A stretch of 64,000 nucleotides of DNA from Bostrychus sinensis (Eukaryota; Chordata; Actinopteri; Gobiiformes; Eleotridae), in contig CM036252.1 of the NCBI GenBank assembly GCA_020698575.1, positions 3,116,915 to 3,180,914 on the forward strand. Direction: 5' to 3'. A program made the position numbers and the translations under genes. Shown here piece after piece: positions 1-11,460 of this stretch (positions are counted from its first letter, which is position 1; each line of letters starts with the position of its first letter). Under the pieces are notes generated by a model that made no database searches, was not told the DNA's origin, and was given only the letters and a program-made list of their open reading frames with translations.

Positions 1-1740
1 GCTCTCTTTTATAAAGTGAGGTTTATTCAGATCATTTTATGGAATAAAGTCTGAGGCAGTGACTTCTAACTCATCACAAACTCATCATACAGAGATCGGC
101 CTCACTCGGCCGGGTTTGGAAACACTTGGGAGATGGAGCAGTGGATTATGGGATAGCTCCTTGCCCCTCTCTGGTCGGTAAGGAACATCTGGAGCTGCCT
201 ATGCTAAAGGAGCTATTTAAGGAAGCAATGAAGCTCCTTTCCCTAACTCCTTCCTTACTGAGAAGTTCTTATCATGGAGGACGATGATGTACATCCGGTT
301 AGAGCTTAAGGAGCTAGGAAGTTCCTTGACAATTTCAACCAGAGTCATAGGCTGAGCAAATGCTGCATTCATGTGGAATGGGACTTAACAGCATTCAGTC
401 TTTGTTATAGAAAGAAAAGGTAATGATGTTAAAGCGTTGTTTGCATCAGGCAATACTAAAATCTGCAGGAGTTCCCTGTGTCCCTGTGCAGCGCAGCTGT
501 GTCCAACCTCACTTTTCTCATCTCTGAGGTTTAACAACAGCTCTGCAGTGACGTCAGAGACGAGAGAGGAGACTGATGTCCAAATCCACGAAGGCCAGAT
601 TCTAACTCAGGTCAAACACCGGGGCCCCCAGGGTTTACTTTACTGTAGCTTTAGCTCCGCATGGCAGGATGGATTTTTTAAAGATGTTTTCTGGTCTTTC
701 ATGGCTTTTACAGAGAGGACAGTAGAGACCTGACATCACACTCACAACACTTGACCCATGTACTGTGGCTGACGTCATGGCTGTGACCACAGAGCTCCAG
801 TTCTGAGCTGTGCTTCTTTTTGCAGAAACCTTTGACCTCTGTCTGTGTTGGACTTTTACTTTTTACTCAGATTTCTCACCGTCTCTGAGCAGTAGTCTTT
901 GAAAAAAATACATTCATTATTCAGGTTTACTGCTCACTTCCTGCAGGCTTCCTCTGCAGAGTCACATGTTACAGTGAGGTGATTTATACAGGTGTGGCGC
1001 CCCCTGCTGTCAGACTTAAACAACTACAGCTTCAGTCCAGGGCCCAGGAGTCCACTTCATCCTCTCACTGTTACTGTTCTCATGATTATTGTCACTTTGT
1101 ACTCATCCAGTTACTGTGCTGTACTAAGATCAGATAATAACTACTGCTGCTTTACTTCTGTTAAACGCTGTCACTGTTCCCCTGATGTCCAGATGTGGAG
1201 CACAGATGCGGAGCACAGATGCGGAGCACATGTTTCTCAGTCCTACAGAGGTTTACTCACATCTGTGTCCTTCAGTGGTTTGAGTTTGTTGTTGTTTGCT
1301 GAACCTGAGTCCTTCTGATCAATAAAGTTTCATCTCATCTGTAATATTTTCATTTACAGTTAAACAAGACCTGGACCAAACAGGGACTGGATTAAACCAG
1401 GACTAAACCCAGAGACCGACCAAGACCGGACAGAAACAAGATGTAACTAGGACTACACATGTAGGTTCTGAATATAAGGTACTACAGTATGGTAGTACAG
1501 TAGTAGTATTACAGACAGGACAGTGTGCCATCGACAGGAAATCAGAGAGAGACTTTCAGTAAATGTTCAGAGTCTGGACTCAAACTCAAGAGTAGAGAAA
1601 CTGAGGTGTTTTTATTTTTTTTTTAAATAATATACAAACAAGTGAAATAAAGCACACCAATAATAGGACTTTTTTCAGCGTGAGAAATGCGAGGTGTGGC
1701 GTGTGAGCGAGGTGAAATGTGTGTGTCTCACGGTGAATGT
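1..1740. other. Left-edge stretch without supported coding exons
   Basis: Short open stretches occur at 437-733 and 992-1318, but neither shows a domain, splice frame or codon pattern I recognise. Around 1360-1440 there is a short series of GACTGGATTAAACCAGGACT-type motifs, related in sequence to the 11-bp arrays elsewhere in the window. It may be 3' UTR of an off-window gene (see the AATAAA at 1321). Confidence 0.4.
1321..1326 (+). promoter_or_regulatory. Probable poly(A) signal of an off-window gene
   Basis: AATAAA followed by a T-rich stretch (GTTTCATCTCATCTGTAAT). No coding exon supports a gene between 1 and 1320, so this would be the 3' UTR end of a plus-strand gene whose exons lie left of the window. 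A chance AATAAA is possible. Confidence 0.35.
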
Positions 1741-1874
1741 GTGAGACTTGAGAGCCATATGCATTTTGAATTTAACTCACCTGGAAACCTGATCCCAGGC
1801 TTCTTGTCCACCATGGTGGACAATAAACTATTCTATTCTATTTTATTCTATTCTAACATATAATATATAATTCA

Positions 1875-2005
1875 TTAATTCATTAATTTATTCATTTTCT
1901 TCCACTTATTCCCGTTAGGGGTTGCGGGTGACTGGAGCCTATCCCACTAACTTTGGGCCGTAGGCGGGGTACACCCTGGACAGGGCCAGATTGTCACAGA
2001 CAATA
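1875..2005. repeat. Dispersed fish repeat fragment (TTTTCTTCCACTTATTCCCG type)
   Basis: The stretch has the familiar fish repeat wording of a TTTTC-CCACTTATTCCCG start, then GCCTATCCCACTAACTTTGG, then GGCGGGGTACACCCTGGACA. This sequence is scattered through many fish genomes, usually as 3' parts of retroelements. The family cannot be fixed by eye. It is followed by an AT-rich simple repeat (about 2003-2056). Confidence 0.5.
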
Positions 2006-2059
2006 TATAATATATAATATATAATATATAATAATATATAATATATTATATAATAGAAA

Positions 2060-4100
2060 TATGGGGTCTGGGGGTCCTCCCTCAGAAACTTTGAAAAAAG
2101 AGATGTAATTTTCTGTATCCTGGTGTGTTTTAAACAGTGCTAGATAGCTTTAGTGTGAATGCAGTATAGAATATAATCTGTCATTGTATCAGGTCCTAAT
2201 CAAATTGTTCAGCAAAAGCTTTTAGCAGAAAAGTGAGGAAGTACTTAACCTACCTATTGTACAAGTAAGATGTGTAAAAAACTAAAGTGATGCTTTATAG
2301 TCTGTACTTTTAGAGAATAAAAAGAGAATTCACAAGAGTCTTACAGACAGCAGCAGCAAATGACACAGAGCCAGAGCCCAGGGCTCAGAGAATCAGGGGC
2401 CACAGTAAAAATACAGTGTAATAAATATTTGGGGTTAAATGCACAAGTTTCTGTTGCATGACAACAGTAACTTGTCCCATTCTTCAACACGTGCACTGAA
2501 ATTATTCATAAACATCAAGTCCATTACTGCTTTAGTGATCGGCCCAAACAAGCATCTCATCTGCTCAACAAATTAGAAATGACTCTGTCTGAGCAATATT
2601 TATTATGGGCCTACAATATTAAACCATCCTAGACTGTAGCCACTGAGTCAGTGGATATTATATATTTACAATCCTGACTCATGTTCCTTTAACTCCTCAC
2701 AGAGAGAAGCAACGGTCAGTGATGCAGCCTCACCTTTACACAGACTGTGATATAACCAGCCCTGTTCCTCTGCAGGAGCTTTAGCTGCTGTTAGCTTTAG
2801 CTGCTGTTAGCTTTAGCTCAGCTTTTACACTGCTCACACTGTTAACCTGACAGAAAACACCAAGCAGTGCTTTTATTAACAATATGTTCTTTCTTTTTTG
2901 TCGTTTGAATGTTCCTGATAAGTTATATTATTATCCACATTGTTGTCACACTTAGTTAGCAAAGAGAGACTTACTCGTGTTTAGCTTTGACATGTGACTG
3001 TCACGTGACTTTTGGCAATATTCTCCCACTCATATGTTTTGCAAATATAGACCTCTTGTTCTGTAAGTCAGGGGCGCTGCTGACTGTTCTTTGTTTGGTG
3101 ATCAGTCCAGTTATCTATTTATCTTCCTTTCATACAGCAGTAGTGGTGGTGTGTGGCGCTGCGGTAAATCACAGTGGACATGGATTTAAGCTCAGGTCGG
3201 GTCAGCGAGTCACTCAAATGCTATCAGGTACAGCAGGTCTAGGCTGTGAGCACATTCAACACTCTAAAGAAACATTTAAATAAATTCTCTTATATTTTAT
3301 TTGATCAAAGGCAAACAAAAGTAAACAATACAAAAATATACTTTTTGCATTAAAAGGCATTAATGCTGAATATAGTGCTACAAAACAACAAAGAGATCAA
3401 AATACAAACACTTCAAAATAATATAAAAATGGCTCACAAGTTTAAAGTCAGAATAGATAAAGTTCTGCACCTCTGAAGAAGACACAGTGACGATTAAAGG
3501 ACACTGACAGACCTGGTCTTAAAGAACAGAAAAACATCAGTGAGAGCTCGTCAACACAAACAAGAGTTTACAGGAGAGAGAGATGAGTCAGTGACAGAAA
3601 CAATCTGAGTGTTACACAGCGTGAGCCTGAGTCTGACGAGCCTGCCACTTTCATGTGCAGCTTCTTACATTTAACCTGCCTTCGTGTTTAGAGTACTGAC
3701 TACTGCAGTACTCAGGACTACTGCAGTTCTCTGGACCACTGCAGTACTCTGGAGTATCAGCCTCATCGAAGGGCCTGTCCACACATGAACGTTTGTCTCT
3801 GCGTTTGTGCTTCTTGTCCACACTGAAATTGTTTAAAACTGGAGCTGGACAGGTTTAGGGTGGACTTTATTGTCCCCGAAGAGAAATGTGTCCTCTGCAC
3901 TTGACCCGTCCTTTGTCTCTGGGGTTAAACCTGCCCAGGATCCTGTACAGAACACAGTAGTAGTAGTGGTAGTAGTGAATATTATTTTTTTTAAGTAGAG
4001 ATCAGTGTTTTTGTAGACGTTTTTGGACAAGAGCCACGAATGCAGAGAAATGTGAGCATGTGAAGACCTCTCTGTACAGAAACAGGTAAAAAAATATATA
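2060..4100. other. Intergenic stretch, no gene seen
   Basis: AT-rich DNA with no convincing exon on either strand. A TTAGCTTTAGCTGCTG triplet repeat lies near 2780-2820 and a TAGTAG run near 3957-3975. The open frame at 2987-3283 resembles no family I know. Confidence 0.4.
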
Positions 4101-4109
4101 CTTTTGGAT

Positions 4110-4545
4110 AGGGCTGCAAAATATATCGCAAAATTATTGTTATTGCAATATCAGCAACCAGAATATCTGTATCGCAAGAATCTAAATATATCGCAATAAC
4201 ACTGTGGTCTTCCATCTGACAGAGATTTACACTGAAGAATCATTTTCCACCAGAGCCTTAAAAGAACATGTGTTGTGACTAAATAAAAATGTTTAAAAAG
4301 TCCAGTTTTAGTGGTGATTTAATTAATTTAGTCACAGCTTAGCCTTGTTTTATTCCTGGTTTAGTCTGTGTTAAGTTTGGATTTTGTCACTGTTTTGACT
4401 TGTAAATACAGGAACTTACATTTTTGTGAAATGTAGTAAATTTAACTTACTATGTTCCAAAAGTAGGCTCTATTTTCAAATATCGCAATAATATCATTAT
4501 CGCAATTTTCAACATAGTTATCGAATATCGCATGTTTTCAGGTTC
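4110..4545. mobile_element. DNA-element remnant with ATATCGCAATA motifs
   Basis: The block starts near GGGCTGCAAAATATATCGCA and ends near TATCGAATATCGCATGTTTT. It is full of TATCGCAAT motifs in both orientations, typical of non-autonomous fish DNA transposons. No transposase remains and exact ends are uncertain. Confidence 0.45.
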
Positions 4546-4635
4546 ACATCATAAAACTGAAATGAACCATAAACACAAGAGATTAAACCAAAGAGGAGCT
4601 GAGAGGGCCCTCGTCTTTCTGGCAATAGTGGTTCT

Positions 4636-5425
4636 GTGCTAACTACTTCCACATTCGGCTAAACGGAATGATCCACTTCCTGTCACAGCTTGTAAGCGAG
4701 CAACCGGACAAGGGCAGCTTCAAAAAACATATTTATGTCGTACACATCGCAAAATAAAATCACCAAACTAACGCTGCTATGGACTAACACAGTTTTATCC
4801 TTCAAACAAGGGTCTTAGCATTTGTGTGTTAAATATTTCACTAATCGCTGAGCACAGAGCGGGATATTGTTGTGTCAATAACTAAAGCTGTCACCTAGAG
4901 CACTTTATTTCAGCAGATATAAAGCACACAGCAAGTTAAATTACGTGATACTCAATAACAAACAACACAACTGCCCATTTTAGCACAGTCTTAATTTATT
5001 ATACACCTATTAAGGCACTTTGACGTATTTATTAATTTCTACACTCCGAGGCTACAACCGTTGTTTTGAAGCCGCTTTCACAGCTCTTCTGTGGCACTTT
5101 CAGATGTTTTTGTGCACACTGTGGCTGTTTTTGGTCGCATACTTTAGTGAAATGTTCCTGTGTGCTTTATACCCGCTGAAATACAGTGCGGCGAGTGACG
5201 GCTTTAGTTAATGACACAACAATATCCCGCCTCAGTGCTCAGTGATTAGTTAAATATTTAACACACAAATGCTAAAACCCTTGTTTGAAGGATAAAACTG
5301 CGTTAGTCCATAGCAGCGTTAGTTTGGTGATTTTATTTTGCGATGTGTATGACATAAATATGTTTTTTGAAGCTGCCCTCGTCCGGCTGCTTGTTCCGTT
5401 TAGCCGAATGCAGAAGTGGTTAGCG
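4636..5425. repeat. Long inverted repeat, arms about 280 bp
   Basis: The left arm (4636-4930) reads CTAACTACTTCCACATTCGG and onward. The right arm (about 5155-5425) is its close reverse complement, including the stretch with ACTAACGCTGCTATGGACTA. The loop is about 220 bp. A 21-bp sequence beginning CCCTCGTCTTTCTGG is present just outside on both sides (near 4607 and 5740) in direct orientation. Best read as a foldback DNA element; no coding capacity. Confidence 0.7.
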
Positions 5426-5429
5426 CATA

Positions 5430-8015
5430 ACCCCTGTTGTCTGGCCAATCAGAGCTCGAGTAGCTCTGACCAATCACAGAGCTCGTTACATCGCTTTGCT
5501 TTTTATTTTATTAAACTTTAGCCAGGACCAGGAACGCGACGGAAAAGCTAAAAGGAGAAGCTAATATGTTTTGCAAAATAAATACATTTAGAAATCAGTT
5601 TCCTAAATGGATTAATGAATAACGCTATTAATCCTTCTTTTTTTTAAAACCATTTAGTAATCCATTTATTAAAGGCTCTTTTAAAAACTCTTTAATAAAA
5701 GCATTATTCCTGGCGCTCACAGTCCTCCATATGAGAGAGCCCTCGTCTTTCTGGCAATAGATCAAAACGAATGATCGTCCTGTGTGTAACATAGACTCAT
5801 ATCTATTAATAACTACTTACTAATACTCCAATATCTATCAATCCTTTTTCAGGACTTGTCTTTTGAAGCCACAGTCTGAGCTGCTCTTAGTCTGGCTCCT
5901 GCTCTGGGACGTCCTGGACTTAAAAACCACTGTAACTGTGGCCTCACCCCCAGATCCTGAGCACACAAACCTCTCCACCGCGTTAAGGTGGCAGCTCCTC
6001 GGAGAGGAACTCACTGCCTGCCTCTGAGTGAAACTGGACAGACTCACAACCAACCCACCACATCTGAGAAACACTCAACCAATCAGAGACAGAGCAGATA
6101 AACACACGTGATTGGTCAGAGAGCAGTGAGAAGAGTTCAGGTGAGAAAATGAATGGGTCTGACTGAAGAAGCTGGACACACTACAGGTGCATTTCCTGAA
6201 AATTATAGAACTGAACTGTGATACATAAAACCCGTCTCCAGCCTTACAGCTCTCTGGAAACTTGTTATGTGCCAATGTAGCGCAGAGCATTGCATTTTTT
6301 GTGAAACATGTTTGAGTTACCCTGGATTTCCACTACAAGCGTGTGTGAGGGGAAGCAGTGTGGGGAGATCGCGTGATAAACGGCGTCGATAAAGACAGGA
6401 GCGAGACCAAAGCCATCTTTAAACGCAAGAGGAAGGACAGAAAACAACGGTCTAACTTGAGATTCATTTGTTCACTTCACAGCTTTTCCTCTACAGTGGG
6501 TGAGCTCACGGAGTTTGAAAGAGTAGTGTTTTTGCAGTCTCAGTGCACGTGTGTAAGCCTTCATTATAAAAGTCCAGTGCTCTGTGTTTAGTGTAGGTTT
6601 TACTTTGAAAGTGCCGGTGTTTATGTAGAAGTAAAGCACCGTCAGTGGCCTGTGTGTGGCTTTTTTCAGCCGAGGGAAAGTGTGTATGCTTCTGGAATAA
6701 AGTTGTCCAGGAGTTAAAAGGCTGTACATCATTAATGCCGTTTAAAAGATTGTTTAACATAAATCTCCATAATTTCAATTCATTTGTTCCAAAATGTTCT
6801 CTTAATGCATCTTCAGAACATTTGCCTTTGTTTTTAAATCAATGTTGGGAAGGAATTACAGAATAATGATTTGTTAACTTTGGTGTTGTTGTGTAAATCA
6901 TTTACCTTGTATGATCTCACTTGATTTTGTAGGTCTCGTATATATTTATTTATGTTATTTATATTTATCATCAATGACTTTGTTAAAGTCCTGAAATTAT
7001 GCTTTTTATTTTATACGATCATAAACGACTTTGGGAGGTCTAATGATCTTTGAATTTTAGTCTACATGACTTTATATGACTTTGTAAAGCTTTCATGTTA
7101 TGTTTTTTTTTTTTTTTTCCCATACGATCATAAACGACTCGAGGAGATCTAATGATTTTTTTATTTTTAGTTTATAACCTGTTAAGCTCTGAGGCCTTTT
7201 TCCCAAAAATTCTATATCTACATTTATTAAGGTTTTACTTAGCATTTACTCAGTGTACATAGCTAACCTTGGTAGCAAATTAATTGGTGGACTTTGGGGA
7301 TTACTTTGGAAGAGAAATAATATTAATAAATTATATTGTTTGACCATAAATTGAGGTTGAAATGGATTATTCTAATTTCTGCCTGAAAAAAAAAACACCT
7401 ATTTGCCTCCAAAAAAGCCTTTTTCCTTCCTGTAGTGAAGCAAATAACAACATAAATTGAAAATTTCACATATCTTGGTCTACTGCAGCAATTTGTGCCA
7501 AATAAACAAAGTAATGGAAAGATATACATGTTTTATTTTTAAAAAATCCAGGCGGAATCCAACTGTTGAATAGAAATTGAAGTAGATAGTTTTGTTGCCA
7601 CGAATTGTCTGAACACGAGGATGTCAAACATGTGTGTGTCAGCCGCTGTATCTCCCCGCTGTGGTCCCAACAAGCAGACGCAAGGGGGCGGAGCCCCGTC
7701 GGGCTCTGTTCGGGTTTAAGGGGATAAGACTATAAACGACTCTGCAAAGTTGTGAAATTATGCGTTCTATTTTTTTATTTATTGGGTGTGTGGTTGGAAC
7801 TGTTCTTATTTTATTTACTTTGCTGTTATTTTATTTTGAATTTAAGTTGAGGACCCCCAAGAAAACGAGATGGTTCATCTCAAGGGGCTGTTCCTCTTAA
7901 TAATAATAAAGAATTTCAAATCTGATTAAAACTTATGAAGGATGTTGATGATGGCATGTTGTGCTTTAAAAGTTTAAGTGTTTAATGGATTACGGGGGTG
8001 GGCATAATTTTTTTT
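5430..8015. other. Intergenic stretch, old repeats, no gene seen
   Basis: Contains a local duplication of a TACGATCATAAACGACT motif (7014-7032, 7122-7139, weaker near 7728). Also present is a retroelement-like 3' tail near 7845-7915 ending in AATAATAATAAAG. Open frames at 5838-6290 and 6358-6866 have no recognisable domain. Confidence 0.35.
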
Positions 8016-8020
8016 TCCTC

Positions 8021-8026
8021 TTTATT
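8021..8026 (-). promoter_or_regulatory. Candidate poly(A) signal of V-set gene 1
   Basis: On the minus strand this is AATAAA, about 100 bases after the stop codon of V-set gene 1 at 8128. Spacing fits a short 3' UTR. Confidence 0.5.
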
Positions 8027-8127
8027 AAAAAAAGTAAAACTGTCTGAATAAACTCATTTCATTTCATGCTGTGACAACTAACGCTTGCAGTGGAAATTGG
8101 GGGTTAACCTCTCCATTTTCACTCTTT

Positions 8128-8288
8128 TTAGGAGACCAAAGACTGAGCGATGAGCATCACTATCACTCCGACTGCGTGTCCAGCCGTGACTCTGTAACTT
8201 CCTGTAGCTCCCCTCAGTCTCATTACCCGCCCTGCATCTCCCTCTGTTCCTCCGCCCTCTTCCTCTGTAGCTCTGTCCTCCAAAGCCT
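8128..8288 (-). CDS. V-set gene 1 exon 3 (stalk and hydrophobic C-terminus)
   Basis: The acceptor is TGTTCTCCTTCACAG. The exon reads in phase 1 for 52 codons to TAA at 8130-8128. It gives an acidic stalk (DRATEEEGGGTEGDAG), then a 20-residue hydrophobic end (VTAGHAVGVIVMLIAQSLVS) with no cytoplasmic tail. Frame fit and good acceptor support it; transcript evidence is lacking. Confidence 0.65.
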
Positions 8289-9668
8289 CTGTGAAGGAGA
8301 ACACATGTGCACAGGATCAGTCTGAGGTTTGTTGAGCTGAAAACTCTGTGTCTCTGCTCTCACCTGGCTCTGTCACCCTCAGCTCAGTGTCCTGGGAGAT
8401 CTCCTGTATCCCTCCTGAAGTGCTGACTAAAGCCAGACACCTGAACGTCCCGCTATCCTCTGGGGTGACTCTCTTCAGGACCACGCTCAGGTCTCCGCTC
8501 TTTAACCCAGAATCTTGGAACTGCACTCGGTTTGAGAAGCGAGGATGCTGGTAGTCGTCCAACACTCTCCTGTCTCTGTAGAGCAGGACGAAACCATTTA
8601 ACTGCAGATCCACTCGGGACCACTCCACCAGCTGCACCTCGCCGGCCCCGGGACTGCGACACTGCAGCTCACAGTCCTCTCCGGTGTGCCTGACGATGTG
8701 CCGTGGTTCTGTCACCCAATAAAAATACACAACACCATCATTCTCTGTTCCCTCTGACAAGTTAAAGCTGCACTGCCTGATTCTGTGACTGTGAAAGTCA
8801 TGTCTTTCCTAATTCGTCTCCTTGGCGCCGCTCTGTCCCAGTCTCACACAAACCTGGAATTCTGTCCACAGCCAGGAGCTGTCACAATAACACAGCAGAT
8901 CTGGACTCTGCTTTTCATTTTTTACAATAAAACATAAAAATACTGTGAATAAGCTCTGACTTTTGAGCTAAAACAACAGCTCCTTCACATTATTCCTGAT
9001 AGATTCTAGTTGTGGATAGATAAAGGATGTATTGACCAATCAGAGCGCTCCTGTCCTATGAAAGCGTGTGATTGGTTAAACTGTTCCTTCCCTCGCTCTA
9101 AAACAAAAACCTTTATAACACAGCCCACAGTGACCTCAGAGGCTCATTATGATCTTAATAAGATTTTTGTGGCACTATTCCCTAATAATTCTCCAATACT
9201 CCATTAAGCTTATTAAGATCATAATTTATGTCCAACAACTTCCTTACTTCCTACTAATGAGCAGTAATTATGAGTTTATTAAGGGGAATTTTTATTTTTT
9301 TAACCAGGAAAGTCCCACTGAGACAGAATCTCTTTTACAGGGGAGTCCCGGCCCCATCTGGGATGTATTGTACAGGTTTTTAGTGGTAGAAGAAACCTAC
9401 GCAGACACGAGGAGAACATGCAAAACTCCACACAGAAAGGTCCCATCCAGTTCCAGGAATCGAACCAGGGATCTTCTTGCTGTGAGACAGGAGTGCTAAC
9501 CACTATGCCACTGGGAAATTGTTAGTTAGTTGCTAATTAGTTGTACAATTTGGTCACACAGAATAAGAAATTAATAAATGCTTTATAGTTACCAATTATG
9601 GGCTAATTAACCACTAACTAGCATGCTAATTAGCACTTAGTTAATAGGTGGACCTTAAAATAAAGTGT

Positions 9669-9732
<64 letters not shown>

Positions 9733-11277
9733 TTATTTATATATATTTATATTCATTTATATCTTGTCTCTGAGGAGCAGGACCCACAGCTTTAGGGCAG
9801 CTGTGTGTATTTCTACATTTAACTGACAGCAGTAGTAATGTGGACATACATCACAGTTCATTTTTCACTGTTCTGTCTCCTTTAGTGCTTGTTGTTGCAG
9901 ACTTGTACCAAATAAATGTTTCTGTAGTTCTTTGTGACAGGACCAGTGCTGTGTGGGACGTCTGTGACCTGAGACAGGGCTCCCATCTTCAAACTCAAGA
10001 AATAAGACCTGAAGGTGGCCTAAACCTGACTGTATACTCACAAGTACTCGCTGGATGAGACATTACTGCAACTCTAAAACAGTGAGTATGTTAGCCTTAC
10101 CCTCTTTAACCACCAGAGGGAGCTAAAGTACAGGAGATAAACCCTCTGTGGTTCAGCAGCGGGGTTTGTGTCAGGACAACAGCAGACTGGGACAGCCTCA
10201 GTTTGGAGAAACCCCAGGGGCCATTATTCAGACAGAGGCCCCTTGTGTGACATGAATTACATTCTTGCTTTGTGTGAACACAGAAGTAAGATGCTATGAG
10301 CAGTTTATATTTTTTATATTTCATAAAAAGATCCACGTGTCCCAGATGTGAAGTAAAATGTTTAAATCAAATATTAGTACAGTTGAGTTATTAACAATTA
10401 AAAATATGTTTTACATAACGGCCAAGTTGTTTTTGTTTACATTTTTTGTTTGGGTTCGAAAACGGCATCACCGATCGTCCAATCAGAAAAGAGGCCATTG
10501 TTTTGATTTAGGCTGCAGTACCGTTTTAAACCAGTAGAGCGCTGCTGTTGACAGAAGCTTTAGGCTCGGCCGGTTACAAGCTCACTCTCTCAGGATTATC
10601 ACACAGGAAAGTCCGTTGGTCCATCTGCTTTGGTCCGGACCAAATACGGATCTCTTTCTCACTGCACTTTTTGCAAGTGGACTAAAACTGCAAAAAAGTC
10701 TAAGACTGTTTGGGCCGGGTCGAGGCCGGTTTACCCTCAGACCACAACAACAGCAACGTCAGGATCAGAGATTTAGGGGAGCTGAGGTCAAGACCAGAGC
10801 TCGCTTGAAAGTATTCAGAAAAAACAAAAAAAACTCCCTGCCCCGTTTCTTCCTCTTTGGTCTGGATCTGAGCCACATTATCAGGCGGTTTCTCTGAAAA
10901 CATGTGACCAGGTTCAGCCAATCACAGAGCAGCTCACACAGACAGGGGCCCTTCAGGACAGAGCTGCAAACAGAGAACTGCAGCAGAGACTCAGACACAA
11001 ACACACATCAGCTGCACACACAGCGCACATGCATGAGGACAAACACCAGAACAGTTAAACATAATTCTATAACTTAACTAACATAACTAACTAAAAGTGC
11101 AGCACAAAGAAACAAAACAATAACAACAACAACAACAAACAAATATTGTTAATATGAATATGTTAACATGTCCATGCAGTTCTGTTTGTGCCTGAGGAGC
11201 TCGTACTCACCGACAGAGGCCCGGAGTGGAGCCAAAATGGACAAAATCACCAGTGACGCAGTTTTTAGTGAGTCCAT
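8128..11277 (-). CDS. V-set gene 1: single-V-domain Ig protein, 3 exons, 205 aa
   Basis: Exons are 11277-11211, 8753-8364 and 8288-8128, joined by two phase-1 GT-AG introns with no frame break. Residues 1-22 form a signal peptide (MDSLKTASLVILSILA start). Residues about 30-152 form a V-set Ig domain with C54, W67 and the D-S-G-T-F-R-C motif ending at C128; C50 is an extra cysteine. Residues 153-185 are an acidic, Gly-rich stalk. Residues 186-205 are hydrophobic and end the protein directly, so it is either tail-less membrane-anchored or GPI-linked. The V domain resembles the B7/butyrophilin-like V-sets of fish, and a ligand or co-signalling role at the cell surface is inference. Intron 1 holds a truncated MITE, a SINE and an AT microsatellite. 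Confidence 0.75.
8364..8753 (-). CDS. V-set gene 1 exon 2 (V-set Ig domain)
   Basis: 390 bases, phase 1 to phase 1. The acceptor is CTTTAACTTGTCAG and the donor is CCAG|GTGAGAGC. It encodes the whole V domain including the motifs VEWSR, LLYRD, NRVQFQD and EDSGTFRC. The acceptor lies only a few bases from the terminus of a MITE copy (8762-9146), so part of its pyrimidine tract is transposon sequence. Confidence 0.85.
8762..9146. mobile_element. MITE copy 1 (truncated), TTAAAGCTGC type
   Basis: Nearly identical to the first about 385 bases of the full element at 16661-17142, including the start TTAAAGCTGC. It then diverges, so the right end is missing. It lies in intron 1 of V-set gene 1, directly beside the exon 2 acceptor. 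Confidence 0.8.
9147..9290. mobile_element. Fish MITE, part 1, with short perfect inverted repeat
   Basis: ATTATGATCTTAATAAG (9147-9163) is exactly reversed and complemented near 9207-9223. The block is AT-rich and seems to continue after the SINE at 9516-9675, whose end (TTAAAATAAAGTGTTACC) is a very common fish DNA-element terminus. The SINE therefore probably inserted into it. Confidence 0.45.
9291..9515 (-). mobile_element. tRNA-derived SINE with an L2-like 3' tail
   Basis: Read on the minus strand: a tRNA-like head (box A CAGTGGCATAGTGGTTAGCA, box B GGTTCGATTCC), then a body containing TTGCATGTTCTCCTCGTGTC. The tail GTAAAAGAGATTCTGTCTCA leads to CCTGGTTAAAAAAATAAA. The tail matches the 3' end of the L2-type LINE at 43510-43580, as expected for a SINE moved by that LINE's reverse transcriptase. 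Confidence 0.75.
9516..9675. mobile_element. Fish MITE, part 2 (ends TAAAATAAAGTGTTACC)
   Basis: AT-rich DNA with repeated TTAGTTAGTTGCTAATTAG-like motifs, ending in a common fish DNA-transposon terminus. Followed directly by the AT microsatellite. It is probably the other half of the element begun at 9147. Confidence 0.45.
9676..9726. repeat. (AT)n microsatellite
   Basis: About 25 uninterrupted AT dinucleotides in intron 1 of V-set gene 1. Confidence 0.95.
9727..11210. other. Rest of intron 1 of V-set gene 1
   Basis: No further exon is seen on either strand. Open stretches at 9840-10058 and 10616-11004 lack domains and splice support. Confidence 0.5.
11211..11277 (-). CDS. V-set gene 1 exon 1 (signal peptide)
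   Basis: The ATG sits at 11277 on the minus strand. The exon encodes 22 residues plus one base and ends at TCTGTCG before the donor GTGAGTACG. The peptide is a basic N-terminus, a hydrophobic core (SLVILSILAPL) and a small-residue end. A GAGGAAGT Ets/PU.1-like motif lies about 20 bases upstream of the ATG. Confidence 0.75.
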
Positions 11278-11460
11278 GGTGAATCACCAACAGTAACTTC
11301 CTCCGACCCGATCCGGACTGAACTGGTTTTCTGTTTACAACATGAGCCGAGAGAAGCCACGCCCTCAGTGGCAGAGGCAGATAAGAGGGAAGCTCCTTCT
11401 CTGCATGTGACCAGGACTTACAGTGCCACTGGGGCCAGCTGTCAGGAGCCGTGAGCCCCG

